Origin: Oribacterium sp. UBA3737 | Lineage (GTDB): Bacteria > Bacillota_A > Clostridia > Lachnospirales > Lachnospiraceae | Assembly: GCA_002371295.1 (NCBI GenBank) | Contig: DFGZ01000261.1 | Location: 1-25,038, forward strand | DNA: 25,038 nt | Direction: 5' to 3' | Part shown: in pieces, positions 1-7,438 of the stretch | Numbering within the stretch: the stretch's first letter is position 1 | Layout of the letters: every line of letters begins with the position of its first letter | Position numbers and translations under genes: made by a program | The notes under the pieces: generated by a model | Database searches by the model: none | Seen by the model: only the letters and a program-made list of their open reading frames with translations | Told to the model about the DNA's origin: nothing

Positions 1-1624
1 TTTTCAGTTCGAACAGGTGTGTTCTGGTTCGTTCAGACATGATCTTGTGATGAAGTTTGTTGATATCAAACGCCATTGCTAAAAGAGTGCTCTGGGCAAG
101 AACGTTTTCGTTCCCTCTGTAAAGGTAACGTCTAAAGTTCATGTCTTCTTTCACGTTTGCGAAAGAACCTTCAGCCTGTATGATTCTATTCATTCTGAGC
201 TGTGTACCAAACTCGCTGGTTATTCTTTCAAGACACTCAATCCGTTTTTCTTCCATCTTTCTTGACACAGAAAGACGCTTGTTCCTGTCCTCAAAAGGAG
301 TTTTGCAGTTATTACCTTTTATGCATTCTTTTTTGAACGGGCAGCCATTGCAGCTTCCACACTCATAGGTTGTTACCTCTTGCTTGTATCCGCTCGCTGT
401 TTTTTCGTTCCTTTTATTCACAGCTAAGAGTTTTTTTCCGTTTCTGCACGTATAACTATCGGTCTCCGGATCATAGTCCATATTTTCGCGTCTGCTTATG
501 TCATTTCTGAACTTTCTGGTTTTTGATAATTCATAATTCTGCGGTTTTATATAGCCTGTCTGCCCGTTGGACTCTATGAAAACATAATTCTCTTCGCTTT
601 CATATCCGGCATCTGCAACGATGTTTTTATACTTGAACGGCAGGTATTCTTCCATGTCTTTCAGAAAAGGTATAAGAGTAAGAGTATCTGTTGGATTGGA
701 AAAGATTTCAAGCCAGGTTACATACTCTGCATCAACACCATGCTGAAGGTTATACCCGGGCTTTAATTGACCGTTAAGCATTGCATCTTCTTTCATTCTC
801 ATAAAAGTAGCATCAGTATCTGTTTTGGAATAGCTGTTTCGGTTGCCGCATTTATAAAGCTTGTTAACGTATTCTTTCAGCTTATCAATGTATTCCTCAA
901 GTGTTTCGATTGAGCGCTGAAGAACAGTCTTTCTCTTGCCGATACCATGTACAAACTCGATATTTTCATCTTCTTTGATCTTGTACAGTTTCTTTCTTAA
1001 GCACTTCAAGGTGTGAAGAGATATCTGGTCTTCATATAAAACTTTAATGCCATAGAATTCTTCTCATTCTGCGCAGAACAGGCAGATTTTCTCGGTAAGC
1101 TTATTCATGTTTTTTGACACAGACTTCTTCCAGACAAAAGTATATTTGTTGGCAACAGACTCAATCTTTGTTCCATCAATAAATATGTTTTCACCTGAAA
1201 TTTCGCCGAGCTCAAGCAGGATAGTTCCAACCTGTGCCATTATAGGCTTTGAACACCGCGATAGATGTAGAGAAATAAACCTTGCTATAGTGGAATGATC
1301 AGGTGCAGGTGCACCATCGAGAAGATACATGAAATTGATATCCCTTTTGCAGGATGATTCAATGTCACGACTGGAATAGATTCTGTTCATGGCTGCATAG
1401 GTTGCAATCTTAAGCATCTGACGCGGTGAAGCCTGATTTTTTCTGATCCTGTCATAGGTAGCATAGAGATCAGAAAGATTCATTCCCTCCACAAATGCAC
1501 TTAAAAGGCGCACCGGATCGTCTGATGGAATAGAAATTTCTATGTCGAGCGGAAGTTTAATTTGATGATAGAAGGAAGAAACGGTATAACCTCCCTGTAA
1601 TAATTTGTTTAGTGGCATAAACAT
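1..1624 (-). pseudogene. IS1182-family transposase interrupted by an in-frame TGA; 3' end outside window
   Basis: The first 186 codons (1624 to 1064) give the usual IS1182 N-terminal domain, including the stretch GAPAPDHSTIARF and the first catalytic Asp (about residue 150, FIDGTKIES). A TGA at 1064-1066 then stops translation, but the same frame stays open for another 354 codons to the window edge. That part holds the second Asp (codon 611-613, VADAGYES), a cysteine cluster (CGSCNGCPFKKEC, about 310-365) and the catalytic Glu (codon 170-172, QAEGSFANVKEDM). All three DDE residues are therefore present and the only visible lesion is one nonsense codon, so the inactivation looks recent unless the TGA is read through. 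No clear ribosome binding site precedes the ATG, and a long hairpin lies 11 bp upstream. Confidence 0.85.
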
Positions 1625-1634
1625 ATTTTACAGC

Positions 1635-1664
1635 AAAAGCCAGGCTTTTCGAAGCCTGGCTTTT
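1635..1664. terminator. 13-bp perfect hairpin with TTCG loop in the IS leader
   Basis: Positions 1635-1647 and 1652-1664 are perfect inverted repeats (aaaagccaggctt and its complement) around a 4-base loop ttcg. It lies between the IS end and the transposase start. By analogy with the protective hairpins of IS10 and IS50, it may stop transcription or translation entering from outside. No long T-run follows on either strand, so the terminator role is only inferred; the hairpin itself is certain. Confidence 0.6.
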
Positions 1665-1822
1665 GTGTTGTCCGCATTTTTAAAGAACTACTTTTTTGTG
1701 TGAGCTGGGGCGGGGCGGTAACCTGTCGGTAGCCAAAAAAGTCGATTGGGGTGGGCGAACACAAAAAAGGGGTGCCGCACCATTTTAGTGCGACAGCCCT
1801 CTTGATTTGCTTTGTCAATATT

Positions 1823-1853
1823 CTATTCAGTAAATAAGCTATTCAGCAAATAA
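1823..1853. repeat. 15-bp tandem direct repeat next to the IS
   Basis: ctattcagtaaataa (1823-1837) and ctattcagcaaataa (1839-1853) differ at one base and are separated by one base. They lie 23 bp outside the proposed IS end and overlap the stop of the short frame at 1839-1928. Confidence 0.7.
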
Positions 1854-1928
1854 TCTCTTCAGATTAGCCTCGCTATACAGCCTGCGAAGTATACGGTCTT
1901 TAAACCGGACGTCCGGGATTACAGGCAT
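1839..1928 (-). CDS. Possible 29-residue ORF or truncated gene fragment downstream of the SDR gene
   Basis: An ATG at 1926-1928 lies 23 bases after the SDR stop codon and follows a purine-rich stretch (gggaaggg directly before the ATG) that could act as a weak ribosome binding site. The frame reads MPVIPDVRFKDRILRRLYSE and continues for nine more residues to a TAG inside the 15-bp tandem repeat. The composition looks like real coding sequence and the placement fits a third operon gene whose rest was lost when the IS arrived or by the repeat duplication. I recognise no family and it could be chance. Confidence 0.3.
   Translation of the reverse strand: MPVIPDVRFKDRILRRLYSEANLKRLFAE
1905..1916. 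repeat. 12-bp perfect palindrome ccggacgtccgg
   Basis: ccggacgtccgg at 1905-1916 is its own reverse complement and is GC-rich compared with its surroundings. It falls within the short coding-like frame (Pro-Asp-Val-Arg codons), so it may be coincidental. Confidence 0.4.
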
Positions 1929-1951
1929 CCCTTCCCGTCCTCATCTTCCCT

Positions 1952-2932
1952 TCACCCGGCTTCCAGCTCCATACGCTTCTTTTCCACCAGCTCACCGATA
2001 CCGTCCTCGAAGGAAATCTCCTGTCTGAAGCCCAGTCTCTGAAGCTTCAGGATCTCGGGAGACATATTGAAGCCTCCCTCGGCGTTGTTGCTGCGGATTC
2101 CGAACTCAAGCTCTGCTCCGCCTCCGGCTATTTCATTCATGGCCTGGACGTACTTCTTCAGAACTCTGGAATCACTTCCGGCTATATCATAAACGTCTGT
2201 GCGTGTCTCATCAGAATCTATGAGAATGCTTATGGCTCTTGCACAGTCACGGACTTCAAGGTAATTCCATCTCTGTACACATGGCCCAAGAACTACAGGT
2301 GTTTTCCTGATAGAGCCCTTAAGGACCGTGTTAACGAGACTTGTCTTGTGGTCTCCGTCTCCGTACACGCTGAAAATACGCATATGGATGAACTGCATGG
2401 CATCCTTCTCGTAGATCTGGCCGAGAAGGCTCTGCTCGGTAGCCCAGCGTCCGAAGGCACGCTTCGCCTTTCCGTAAGGACTTATGGGCCTTGGTGCACG
2501 GTGATTTCCGTCACCGTATTCCGCCTGCGATCCTGCAAAGATGAACTTCTTCGCTCCGAGAAGCTTCGCCATAATATAGGCCTTTTTTGCATTTTCAATG
2601 TTCTGGATCTGTATATCTGTGTTCTCCCTGCCTGCCGAGCCTATGCCGTCCCAGGCAAAATGCAGCCACACATCGATAACCTTGTCTTTCTCTCCTGACT
2701 TCTCCACTACCTCTGCAAAGTGTTCCTCTCCGCACTCTGCATCCGGCAGCTGATCAAAATCCAAATAAACTGTACGGTAATTTGGGTACTGTGTTATACC
2801 CCTCTCCTCCAGTACGTTCTCGTTTTTGCTTCCGGGCCTTACGGCCCCGATCACCTCATGATCTTCCCCTAAAAGCTGGAGTGCAGTATATACCCCCAGA
2901 AAACTGGTGACTCCGGTAATAAGTACTTTCAT
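1952..2932 (-). CDS. NAD(P)-dependent epimerase/dehydratase (extended SDR family)
   Basis: A 326-residue extended short-chain dehydrogenase/reductase, normal length for the family. The N-terminal nucleotide-binding loop is GVTSFLG (residues 7-13), a GxxGxxG variant. The catalytic set appears as Ser135 (FAGSQAEYG) and Y153-GKA-K157. The C-terminal half, with SVYGDGD and NYLEVRDCARA, is typical of nucleotide-sugar-modifying members. A purine-rich site (gagaggggaac) precedes the ATG. It follows the TPP-enzyme gene by 59 bp on the same strand and is probably co-transcribed. Together they suggest modification of a sugar nucleotide: the TPP enzyme would add a two-carbon branch to a keto-sugar and the SDR would reduce or epimerise the product, as in yersiniose-type pathways. 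The family is certain; the substrate is inference. Confidence 0.9.
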   Translation of the reverse strand: MKVLITGVTSFLGVYTALQLLGEDHEVIGAVRPGSKNENVLEERGITQYPNYRTVYLDFDQLPDAECGEEHFAEVVEKSGEKDKVIDVWLHFAWDGIGSAGRENTDIQIQNIENAKKAYIMAKLLGAKKFIFAGSQAEYGDGNHRAPRPISPYGKAKRAFGRWATEQSLLGQIYEKDAMQFIHMRIFSVYGDGDHKTSLVNTVLKGSIRKTPVVLGPCVQRWNYLEVRDCARAISILIDSDETRTDVYDIAGSDSRVLKKYVQAMNEIAGGGAELEFGIRSNNAEGGFNMSPEILKLQRLGFRQEISFEDGIGELVEKKRMELEAG

Positions 2933-2991
2933 ACGGTGTTCCCCTCTCCCCTATACTCTATAAGCTTATCGCCTTCCCTAATAATAACCCT

Positions 2992-5232
2992 TTATATACG
3001 TTTGACAAGCATTATTTTGTTCATTTCCTCCTCCGGAAGATAGGGAGCGAGGTCCTCGAGAGGCGGGCTTACGATCTTTCCGTCAGGCAGTTTTTTGGCT
3101 GCGGACTTCGGCAGGAACTGCTGTGACATGGTGACCATGATCTCGCATATAACAGGTCCCTCTGTCTCAAGAGTCTTTTTGAAGGTCTTCTCCAGATCCT
3201 GGTTATGAGACACTCTCATAAACGGATAACCATAGGCTGCAGCAAGCTTCTCCATATCAGGGAAGCTGAGATCGTTGATGCCGTCCACACCTGAATCCAC
3301 ACCGATTCCCACAAGAGGCTCATCGCCGAAGAGGTTGGTCTGGGTCTGTCTTATGGAGTGGTAACCTCCGTTGTTTATGACAAATATCTTTATGGGCATC
3401 CTGTGGCTTATTATGGTCTGAAGCTCCTGAAGGTTCATCTGTATGGAGCCGTCTCCAGTGAGAAGAATGATGTCATGCTTCTCATAAGGCGGATATGTCT
3501 CGTCCTTACCTGTCCAGTACTGATCATGGATCTCTGCCTTCAGGCGTTCATCTTCGCTTTCATAATATGAAGGATCCTGCTTTGCATTCACGGAATGCAC
3601 AGCCACCGCAGCACCTATGGCCGCCGGAAGTCCGTATCCCATGGAGGCAACTCCGTCCTGGGATATGAATCTTGTGCCCTTCTTGATGATGTAGGCCTGT
3701 CCACCCGCAACACAGGGTGAGCCGTTGCCCACTACTGTGACCTGCCCCGGCTCTGCAAGGCGGGAAATGATATCGATCACGGCATAGACATTTGCACGAT
3801 TATCGGGATCATCCTGTCTCTGGGGCGCCTCGCTGTTAGGCTCAAAATGCTCAGGAAGAACTGTCGGATAGTTCTCTCTGTAAAAGGCGCAGGTCTCAAG
3901 CCAGGTGAGGTGCACTGCAGCATCGTCTTCCCCGGGTCTTCCGCCAATGTTTCCGGATCGTACACTGTCGCTTCCGGCAGTCCCTGTCTCAGGAAGTGAT
4001 CTTCCTTCCGCCACGGCTCTTGCCTTTTCGTTGTGGCAGATGCTCATGGCATCATCTCTCAGCATGCCCTTTCCGCCCTTAAAAAGAGGGTCATCTCTCG
4101 TGATGCCCATTTTGTCAAGCTCGTGAAGCATGGCCTTGAGAAGAGTTCTTGCATCGGCATGTACCGGCATATCGCAGTGAACCGACGGCTTCCTAAGTTC
4201 TTCGGCATCTATATCGTTTACGATCACGTAGGCATCTCTTGCCCAGGTTTTGAAGTTATAGCCAACCTGTCGGATGTTGAGTCGGGAACCTATGCTCAGT
4301 ATGAGGTCTGCATTCTGCACAGTAAGATTGCCCGGACGATCTCCTCTTCCTCCGGGTCGACCCGCATAGAGAGGGTCATCAGTAGGAATGATATCAGGTC
4401 CGTTCCAGCCCACAACCACAGGGATGTTCAGTCTGTGAGCCACTTCGAGGAACAGAGTCTCGGCGCCTGCGATGCGGATTCCGTTTCCTGTGTAGAAGAC
4501 AGGGCGCTCTGAAGCACGGATCTTTTCTATTATAGAGAGAGGTATAGCCGGGTCCAGAGGAGGTACCGGTGTCTCACGGTTTGATGTATCACTGTCCGCC
4601 GGAACAGAGTGAGGCTCCCCTGTCTTTGCCCAGCCGTCTCCGCCTGCCTCGTAATCCTCTCTGTCAAATCCCACAAGCTCATCGGTTTCAATGAAAGTAC
4701 CCTGCACATCCACCGGGATATCCAGCCATACAGGTCCCGGACGACCGGTCTGGGATAGGTAAATGCACTTTTCCACTGCGTAGCGGACTCTCATGGGGTC
4801 ACTGAGCATCTCTGCATACTTTGTCATGCAGGAAATGGACTTTGTTATCTCAAATTCCTGATCTCCCATGGCACGGAGACGGGTTCCGTTCTGCTCTCCG
4901 GCCCATCTTGCTGTATTGTCATACCTGACCTGTCCTGACATGACAATCATGGGGATGGAATCAAGCCACGCTCCCAGAACACCGGTGATGGCATTGGTAC
5001 CGCCGGGACCTGAGGTCACGCAGAGAAGTGCCGGTCTGTTATAGATACGTGCGTAGCTCTCTGCCGCCATGGCACAGGCCTGTTCATGGTGCTGGTAGAG
5101 GGTGTGCATCCCTTTCTGGTGTCCGAAGGCATCGTTAAGATGCATGGCACCGCCTCCGGTAACCGAGAAGTTCTGGGTGATTCCGTTCTCCACCAGTTTT
5201 TCCGCTATATACTTAGCCAGTTTTATCTTCAT
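2992..5232 (-). CDS. Thiamine-pyrophosphate-dependent enzyme, acetolactate-synthase-like, with insertions
   Basis: 746 residues with the three-domain layout of the acetohydroxyacid synthase/pyruvate oxidase superfamily. The N-terminal Pyr domain has catalytic Glu50 (YQHHEQACAMAAESYAR) and GPGGTNAITG. The middle domain includes PVFYTGNGIRIAG. The C-terminal PP domain holds the TPP/Mg motif GDGS (593-596) ending in NN (620-621). Typical members have 550-600 residues; the excess sits in three hydrophilic stretches: roughly residues 195-230, a linker around 405-440, and a charged, Tyr-rich insert just before GDGS (about 550-585). It probably forms carbon-carbon bonds from pyruvate. The SDR partner makes a YerE-like role in branched-sugar synthesis attractive, but a catabolic role or a divergent IlvB cannot be excluded. 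A strong promoter lies 60 bp upstream. Confidence 0.85.
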   Translation of the reverse strand: MKIKLAKYIAEKLVENGITQNFSVTGGGAMHLNDAFGHQKGMHTLYQHHEQACAMAAESYARIYNRPALLCVTSGPGGTNAITGVLGAWLDSIPMIVMSGQVRYDNTARWAGEQNGTRLRAMGDQEFEITKSISCMTKYAEMLSDPMRVRYAVEKCIYLSQTGRPGPVWLDIPVDVQGTFIETDELVGFDREDYEAGGDGWAKTGEPHSVPADSDTSNRETPVPPLDPAIPLSIIEKIRASERPVFYTGNGIRIAGAETLFLEVAHRLNIPVVVGWNGPDIIPTDDPLYAGRPGGRGDRPGNLTVQNADLILSIGSRLNIRQVGYNFKTWARDAYVIVNDIDAEELRKPSVHCDMPVHADARTLLKAMLHELDKMGITRDDPLFKGGKGMLRDDAMSICHNEKARAVAEGRSLPETGTAGSDSVRSGNIGGRPGEDDAAVHLTWLETCAFYRENYPTVLPEHFEPNSEAPQRQDDPDNRANVYAVIDIISRLAEPGQVTVVGNGSPCVAGGQAYIIKKGTRFISQDGVASMGYGLPAAIGAAVAVHSVNAKQDPSYYESEDERLKAEIHDQYWTGKDETYPPYEKHDIILLTGDGSIQMNLQELQTIISHRMPIKIFVINNGGYHSIRQTQTNLFGDEPLVGIGVDSGVDGINDLSFPDMEKLAAAYGYPFMRVSHNQDLEKTFKKTLETEGPVICEIMVTMSQQFLPKSAAKKLPDGKIVSPPLEDLAPYLPEEEMNKIMLVKRI

Positions 5233-5292
5233 AATATTTTCCGCTCCTCACAGTGAAATTCGCCACATAAGATATCGGCTTTTGATACTCAC

Positions 5293-5321
5293 ATCATAGA
5301 ATTTCATGTTTGATTTGTCAA
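5293..5321 (-). promoter_or_regulatory. Sigma-A promoter for the TPP-enzyme/SDR operon
   Basis: On the minus strand, TTGACA (5316-5321), a 17-base spacer and TATGAT (5293-5298) give a perfect -35 and a 5/6 -10 at ideal spacing. It begins directly at the end of the upstream terminator, so the TPP-enzyme gene is a new transcription unit with a leader of about 55 bases. Confidence 0.8.
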
Positions 5322-5355
5322 AAAAAGGTGACCACCGGAACCGGCGATCACCTTT
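5321..5355 (-). terminator. Intrinsic terminator after the TSUP permease gene
   Basis: Arms at 5324-5338 and 5341-5355 (aaaggtgaccaccgg against ccggcgatcaccttt) pair with two wobble positions, giving a long GC-rich stem. On the minus strand a run of seven T follows. It ends the transcript of the permease gene 80 bp after its stop codon. Confidence 0.85.
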
Positions 5356-5367
5356 ACTATTTATCCT

Positions 5368-5462
5368 GTCAGAATAGCTTCTCTGTAACTAATTTTTCAT
5401 AATTGCCGATCATGCATGGCGCGTACTTCAGCCGTCAGAATAGCTGCTCTGTCACTATTTTT
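5368..5462 (-). repeat. Duplicated 3' tail of the permease gene
   Basis: 5434-5462 (the last codons and stop of the permease gene) and 5368-5397, just downstream, share about 25 of 30 bases. Read on the minus strand, both encode nearly the same ending, K(I/L)VTE(Q/K)LF followed by TGA. The second copy is outside the gene and looks like a remnant of a partial tandem duplication. Confidence 0.65.
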
Positions 5463-6202
5463 ACCGCAAGAAGTCCAAGTACGGCCATGATGGACGGGCG
5501 CACAACCTTGATGCCGTTCTTCATTACGAGACCTGAACCTATATAGTTTCCTGCCATGTTGCAGAGGGCGCACGGAATTCCCACAGCAAAAAGCACCTGT
5601 CCGTGAAGGATAAAGATTACGAGGGAGGTGATATTGGTGGTCAGGTTGATGGCCTTTGTCTGTCCGTTGGCGGTCTTTACCCCAAGATGGGCAAATACCG
5701 TGAAGGCAATGATAAGGAAGGTTCCCGTACCGGGTCCGTAAAAGCCATCATAAAAGCCTATGACCATGGCTGCAATAAGAGCTGTCACATAGGTTCTTGT
5801 ATCCACTGTAACTGCGGTATTGCCATTATCTTTAAAAATCTTTCTGTTAAGAACTATAAATGCAGTCAGCGGAAGCACAAGGATAAGTATATATACAAGA
5901 ATCGTTTCCGGTATCACGAGACTGAGTCTGGCACCGAAGGATGAACCTATGATGGCAGCTATTATAGAAGGAACTGCTATTTTCCAGTTAATAAGGCCTT
6001 CCTTTATAAATCTCACTGTGGAGACCGTCGTTCCGCAGGCGCTGGACAGCTTGTTGGTGGCTATGGCCGTATGAACAGGCAGTCCCGCAAGAAGATAGGC
6101 CGGAAGGGAGATGAGCCCGCCGCCTCCGCCGATAGAATCCACCAGTCCTGCAAGAAACAAAAGGGGACAGCATATAAGATATGTAAGTGTTGTTATGGTC
6201 AT
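5435..6202 (-). CDS. TSUP-family (TauE/SafE-like) membrane permease
   Basis: 255 residues and very hydrophobic, with about eight predicted membrane segments. The diagnostic N-terminal motif DSIGGGGGLISLPAYLLAGLP and the following TNKLSSACGTTVSTVRF are typical of the YfcA branch of TSUP/DUF81 proteins. A second half-repeat begins at GFYDGFYGPGTGTFLIIAF. The family moves sulfur-containing or organic anions (sulfite, sulfoacetate, taurine-related compounds), but the substrate of this member cannot be read from sequence. An AAGGA-type ribosome binding site lies about 11 bases upstream. It stands alone between a large gap upstream and its own terminator downstream, so it seems monocistronic. Confidence 0.88.
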   Translation of the reverse strand: MTITTLTYLICCPLLFLAGLVDSIGGGGGLISLPAYLLAGLPVHTAIATNKLSSACGTTVSTVRFIKEGLINWKIAVPSIIAAIIGSSFGARLSLVIPETILVYILILVLPLTAFIVLNRKIFKDNGNTAVTVDTRTYVTALIAAMVIGFYDGFYGPGTGTFLIIAFTVFAHLGVKTANGQTKAINLTTNITSLVIFILHGQVLFAVGIPCALCNMAGNYIGSGLVMKNGIKVVRPSIMAVLGLLAVKIVTEQLF

Positions 6203-7438
6203 TTCGTTTTTTTCCTTATTTTCCCTTAAATTTGAAGTACCGATTTCCTAGTCTATTACATTTTTAAAAAAACGCAATCATTATGATGTGGGTGTCAAAA
6301 GTATTTACCACTCACTTATGCCGGGCAGCAAGCGCACATACCTGTGCAATGTTCTGCATCAGTCCATATTGCAGATGATATTTTTGTCTGTTTTCAAAAA
6401 ATGATTCTTATCCATGGAACAAATGGGCTTATTTTAACGGTTATTTTACACCGTAAAACTATTTCAGCTCTTATGAGTTATGTATTCTGCAACTTACTGC
6501 ACCTGTTTTACCGACAGGAAGAGTTAAAATCCCGAAGCTTAGAAACAGGCGGTCATTTCTCAATATTTTGTACGAAATTAATGTACCTATGAGTAATAAA
6601 AGTCTTTAAGGAGAGATTTTATGGATGATAGGTTTTGGGAGGTTTTTATTCTCTTCATCATGTTGCAAAAACGCCAGATTTATTCTCCATTAGATTCCCG
6701 CAAAAAGCATATATTTTACACCTTTGAAATTCTATTTTCGGTATTTTCATCTTTCAGAAAGCAATTTTTACCATTATATTCAAAAACGTGCGTTTCTTGT
6801 TATCCCTATCTGGTGTGGGTTCTGCTTCGATTTCTACATATAGTATGTTATAAACACGGGTTCTTCTATATCTATTTTGATCAAATCCAGGTCAAAATGC
6901 CTCTGGTCATATCCAATCTCATAACTTTCGCCATAAATCCTCTAAAGTCTTCTTTAAAATTAATTATTCGTTATCTTTTCACTGAATTTTTACTTGTAGT
7001 ATATTTTCTGTTTATTTTCTGATTATAATTTTTTATAAAAATATCAGAATATCTGTGCTTCTCGAAAAATGCGAAAAAAACGACTTATTTTTACCCCCTT
7101 TAATCTGTATTTCATTTGAATGGCTCCCCTTTTAAATCTCCCTTTTTTCAGCCTTTTTCCGGTTCTCCCTTCAGTTTTTCCATTTAAGAGTGAAGAACCG
7201 GTCCATTTTCAGTTTTCTCCATGGTTTTTCCGGCTTTCCTGTGCCGAATGGCGGAAAAACCGGAGAATCTACAGAATCTCCGGTTTTTTATTAACAGAAA
7301 AAATATGTCCAAAGGCCAATTACCGCCTCTCTGCATCTGAACTTTTCTCAGTTTCTGATTATACCCTTTTATCCCCTTTAAGCAGCCATTATTGGAAGTT
7401 CACCGGTTCCTTAATTTTATGATATAAAACCAGTATTT
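6203..7438. other. 1.2-kb AT-rich gap without a confident gene
   Basis: The gap separates the permease gene from the kinase gene and is strongly T-rich on the plus strand. It should hold the permease promoter, but I found none with good spacing. A short palindrome atcattatgat lies near 6277-6287. Several hairpins cluster at 7158-7285. One plus-strand frame (6621-7022, 133 codons) starts 7 bases after a perfect AAGGAGAG ribosome binding site, but its product is a run of Phe, Leu, Ile and Tyr residues that T-rich DNA yields by chance, so I do not call it a gene. Confidence 0.6.
7258..7285. terminator. Bidirectional hairpin downstream of the kinase gene
   Basis: aaccggaga (7258-7266) pairs with tctccggtt (7277-7285) around a 10-base loop. 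Six T follow on the plus strand and five T on the minus strand. It lies about 150 bp after the kinase stop codon and is the best candidate terminator of the two-component operon. A second possible hairpin (ccggttct...agaaccgg, about 7158-7202) lies just beyond it. Confidence 0.7.

Larger units (their letters stand above)
1..1800 (-). mobile_element. IS1182-type insertion sequence, one end outside the window
   Basis: The element contains a DDE transposase reading frame (1-1624) and about 175 bp of leader. Its right end is placed at 1799/1800, where the minus strand begins agggctgtcgcac, the kind of terminus I associate with IS1182-group elements in Firmicutes; base composition also changes there from a G-rich stretch to ordinary AT-rich flank. 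The other end lies beyond position 1, so the terminal inverted repeat and target duplication cannot be confirmed. It sits 150 bp downstream of the SDR gene and may have cut the end off that operon. Family assignment is from protein features; the exact boundary is inferred. Confidence 0.75.

Noticed and set aside
1609..1818. 69-codon minus-strand frame across the IS end
   Set aside because: It crosses the IS boundary and the hairpin and has no family resemblance; it is IS leader sequence.
5233..5320. TPP riboswitch before the TPP-dependent enzyme gene
   Set aside because: The leader is only about 55 bases and lacks the conserved THI-box segments; such enzymes use TPP as cofactor and need no such switch.
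6621..7022. 133-codon plus-strand frame with a perfect AAGGAG site
   Set aside because: The product is a Phe/Leu/Ile/Tyr-rich string as expected from T-rich DNA, no motif is seen, and it opposes all neighbouring genes; the ribosome binding site alone is not enough.
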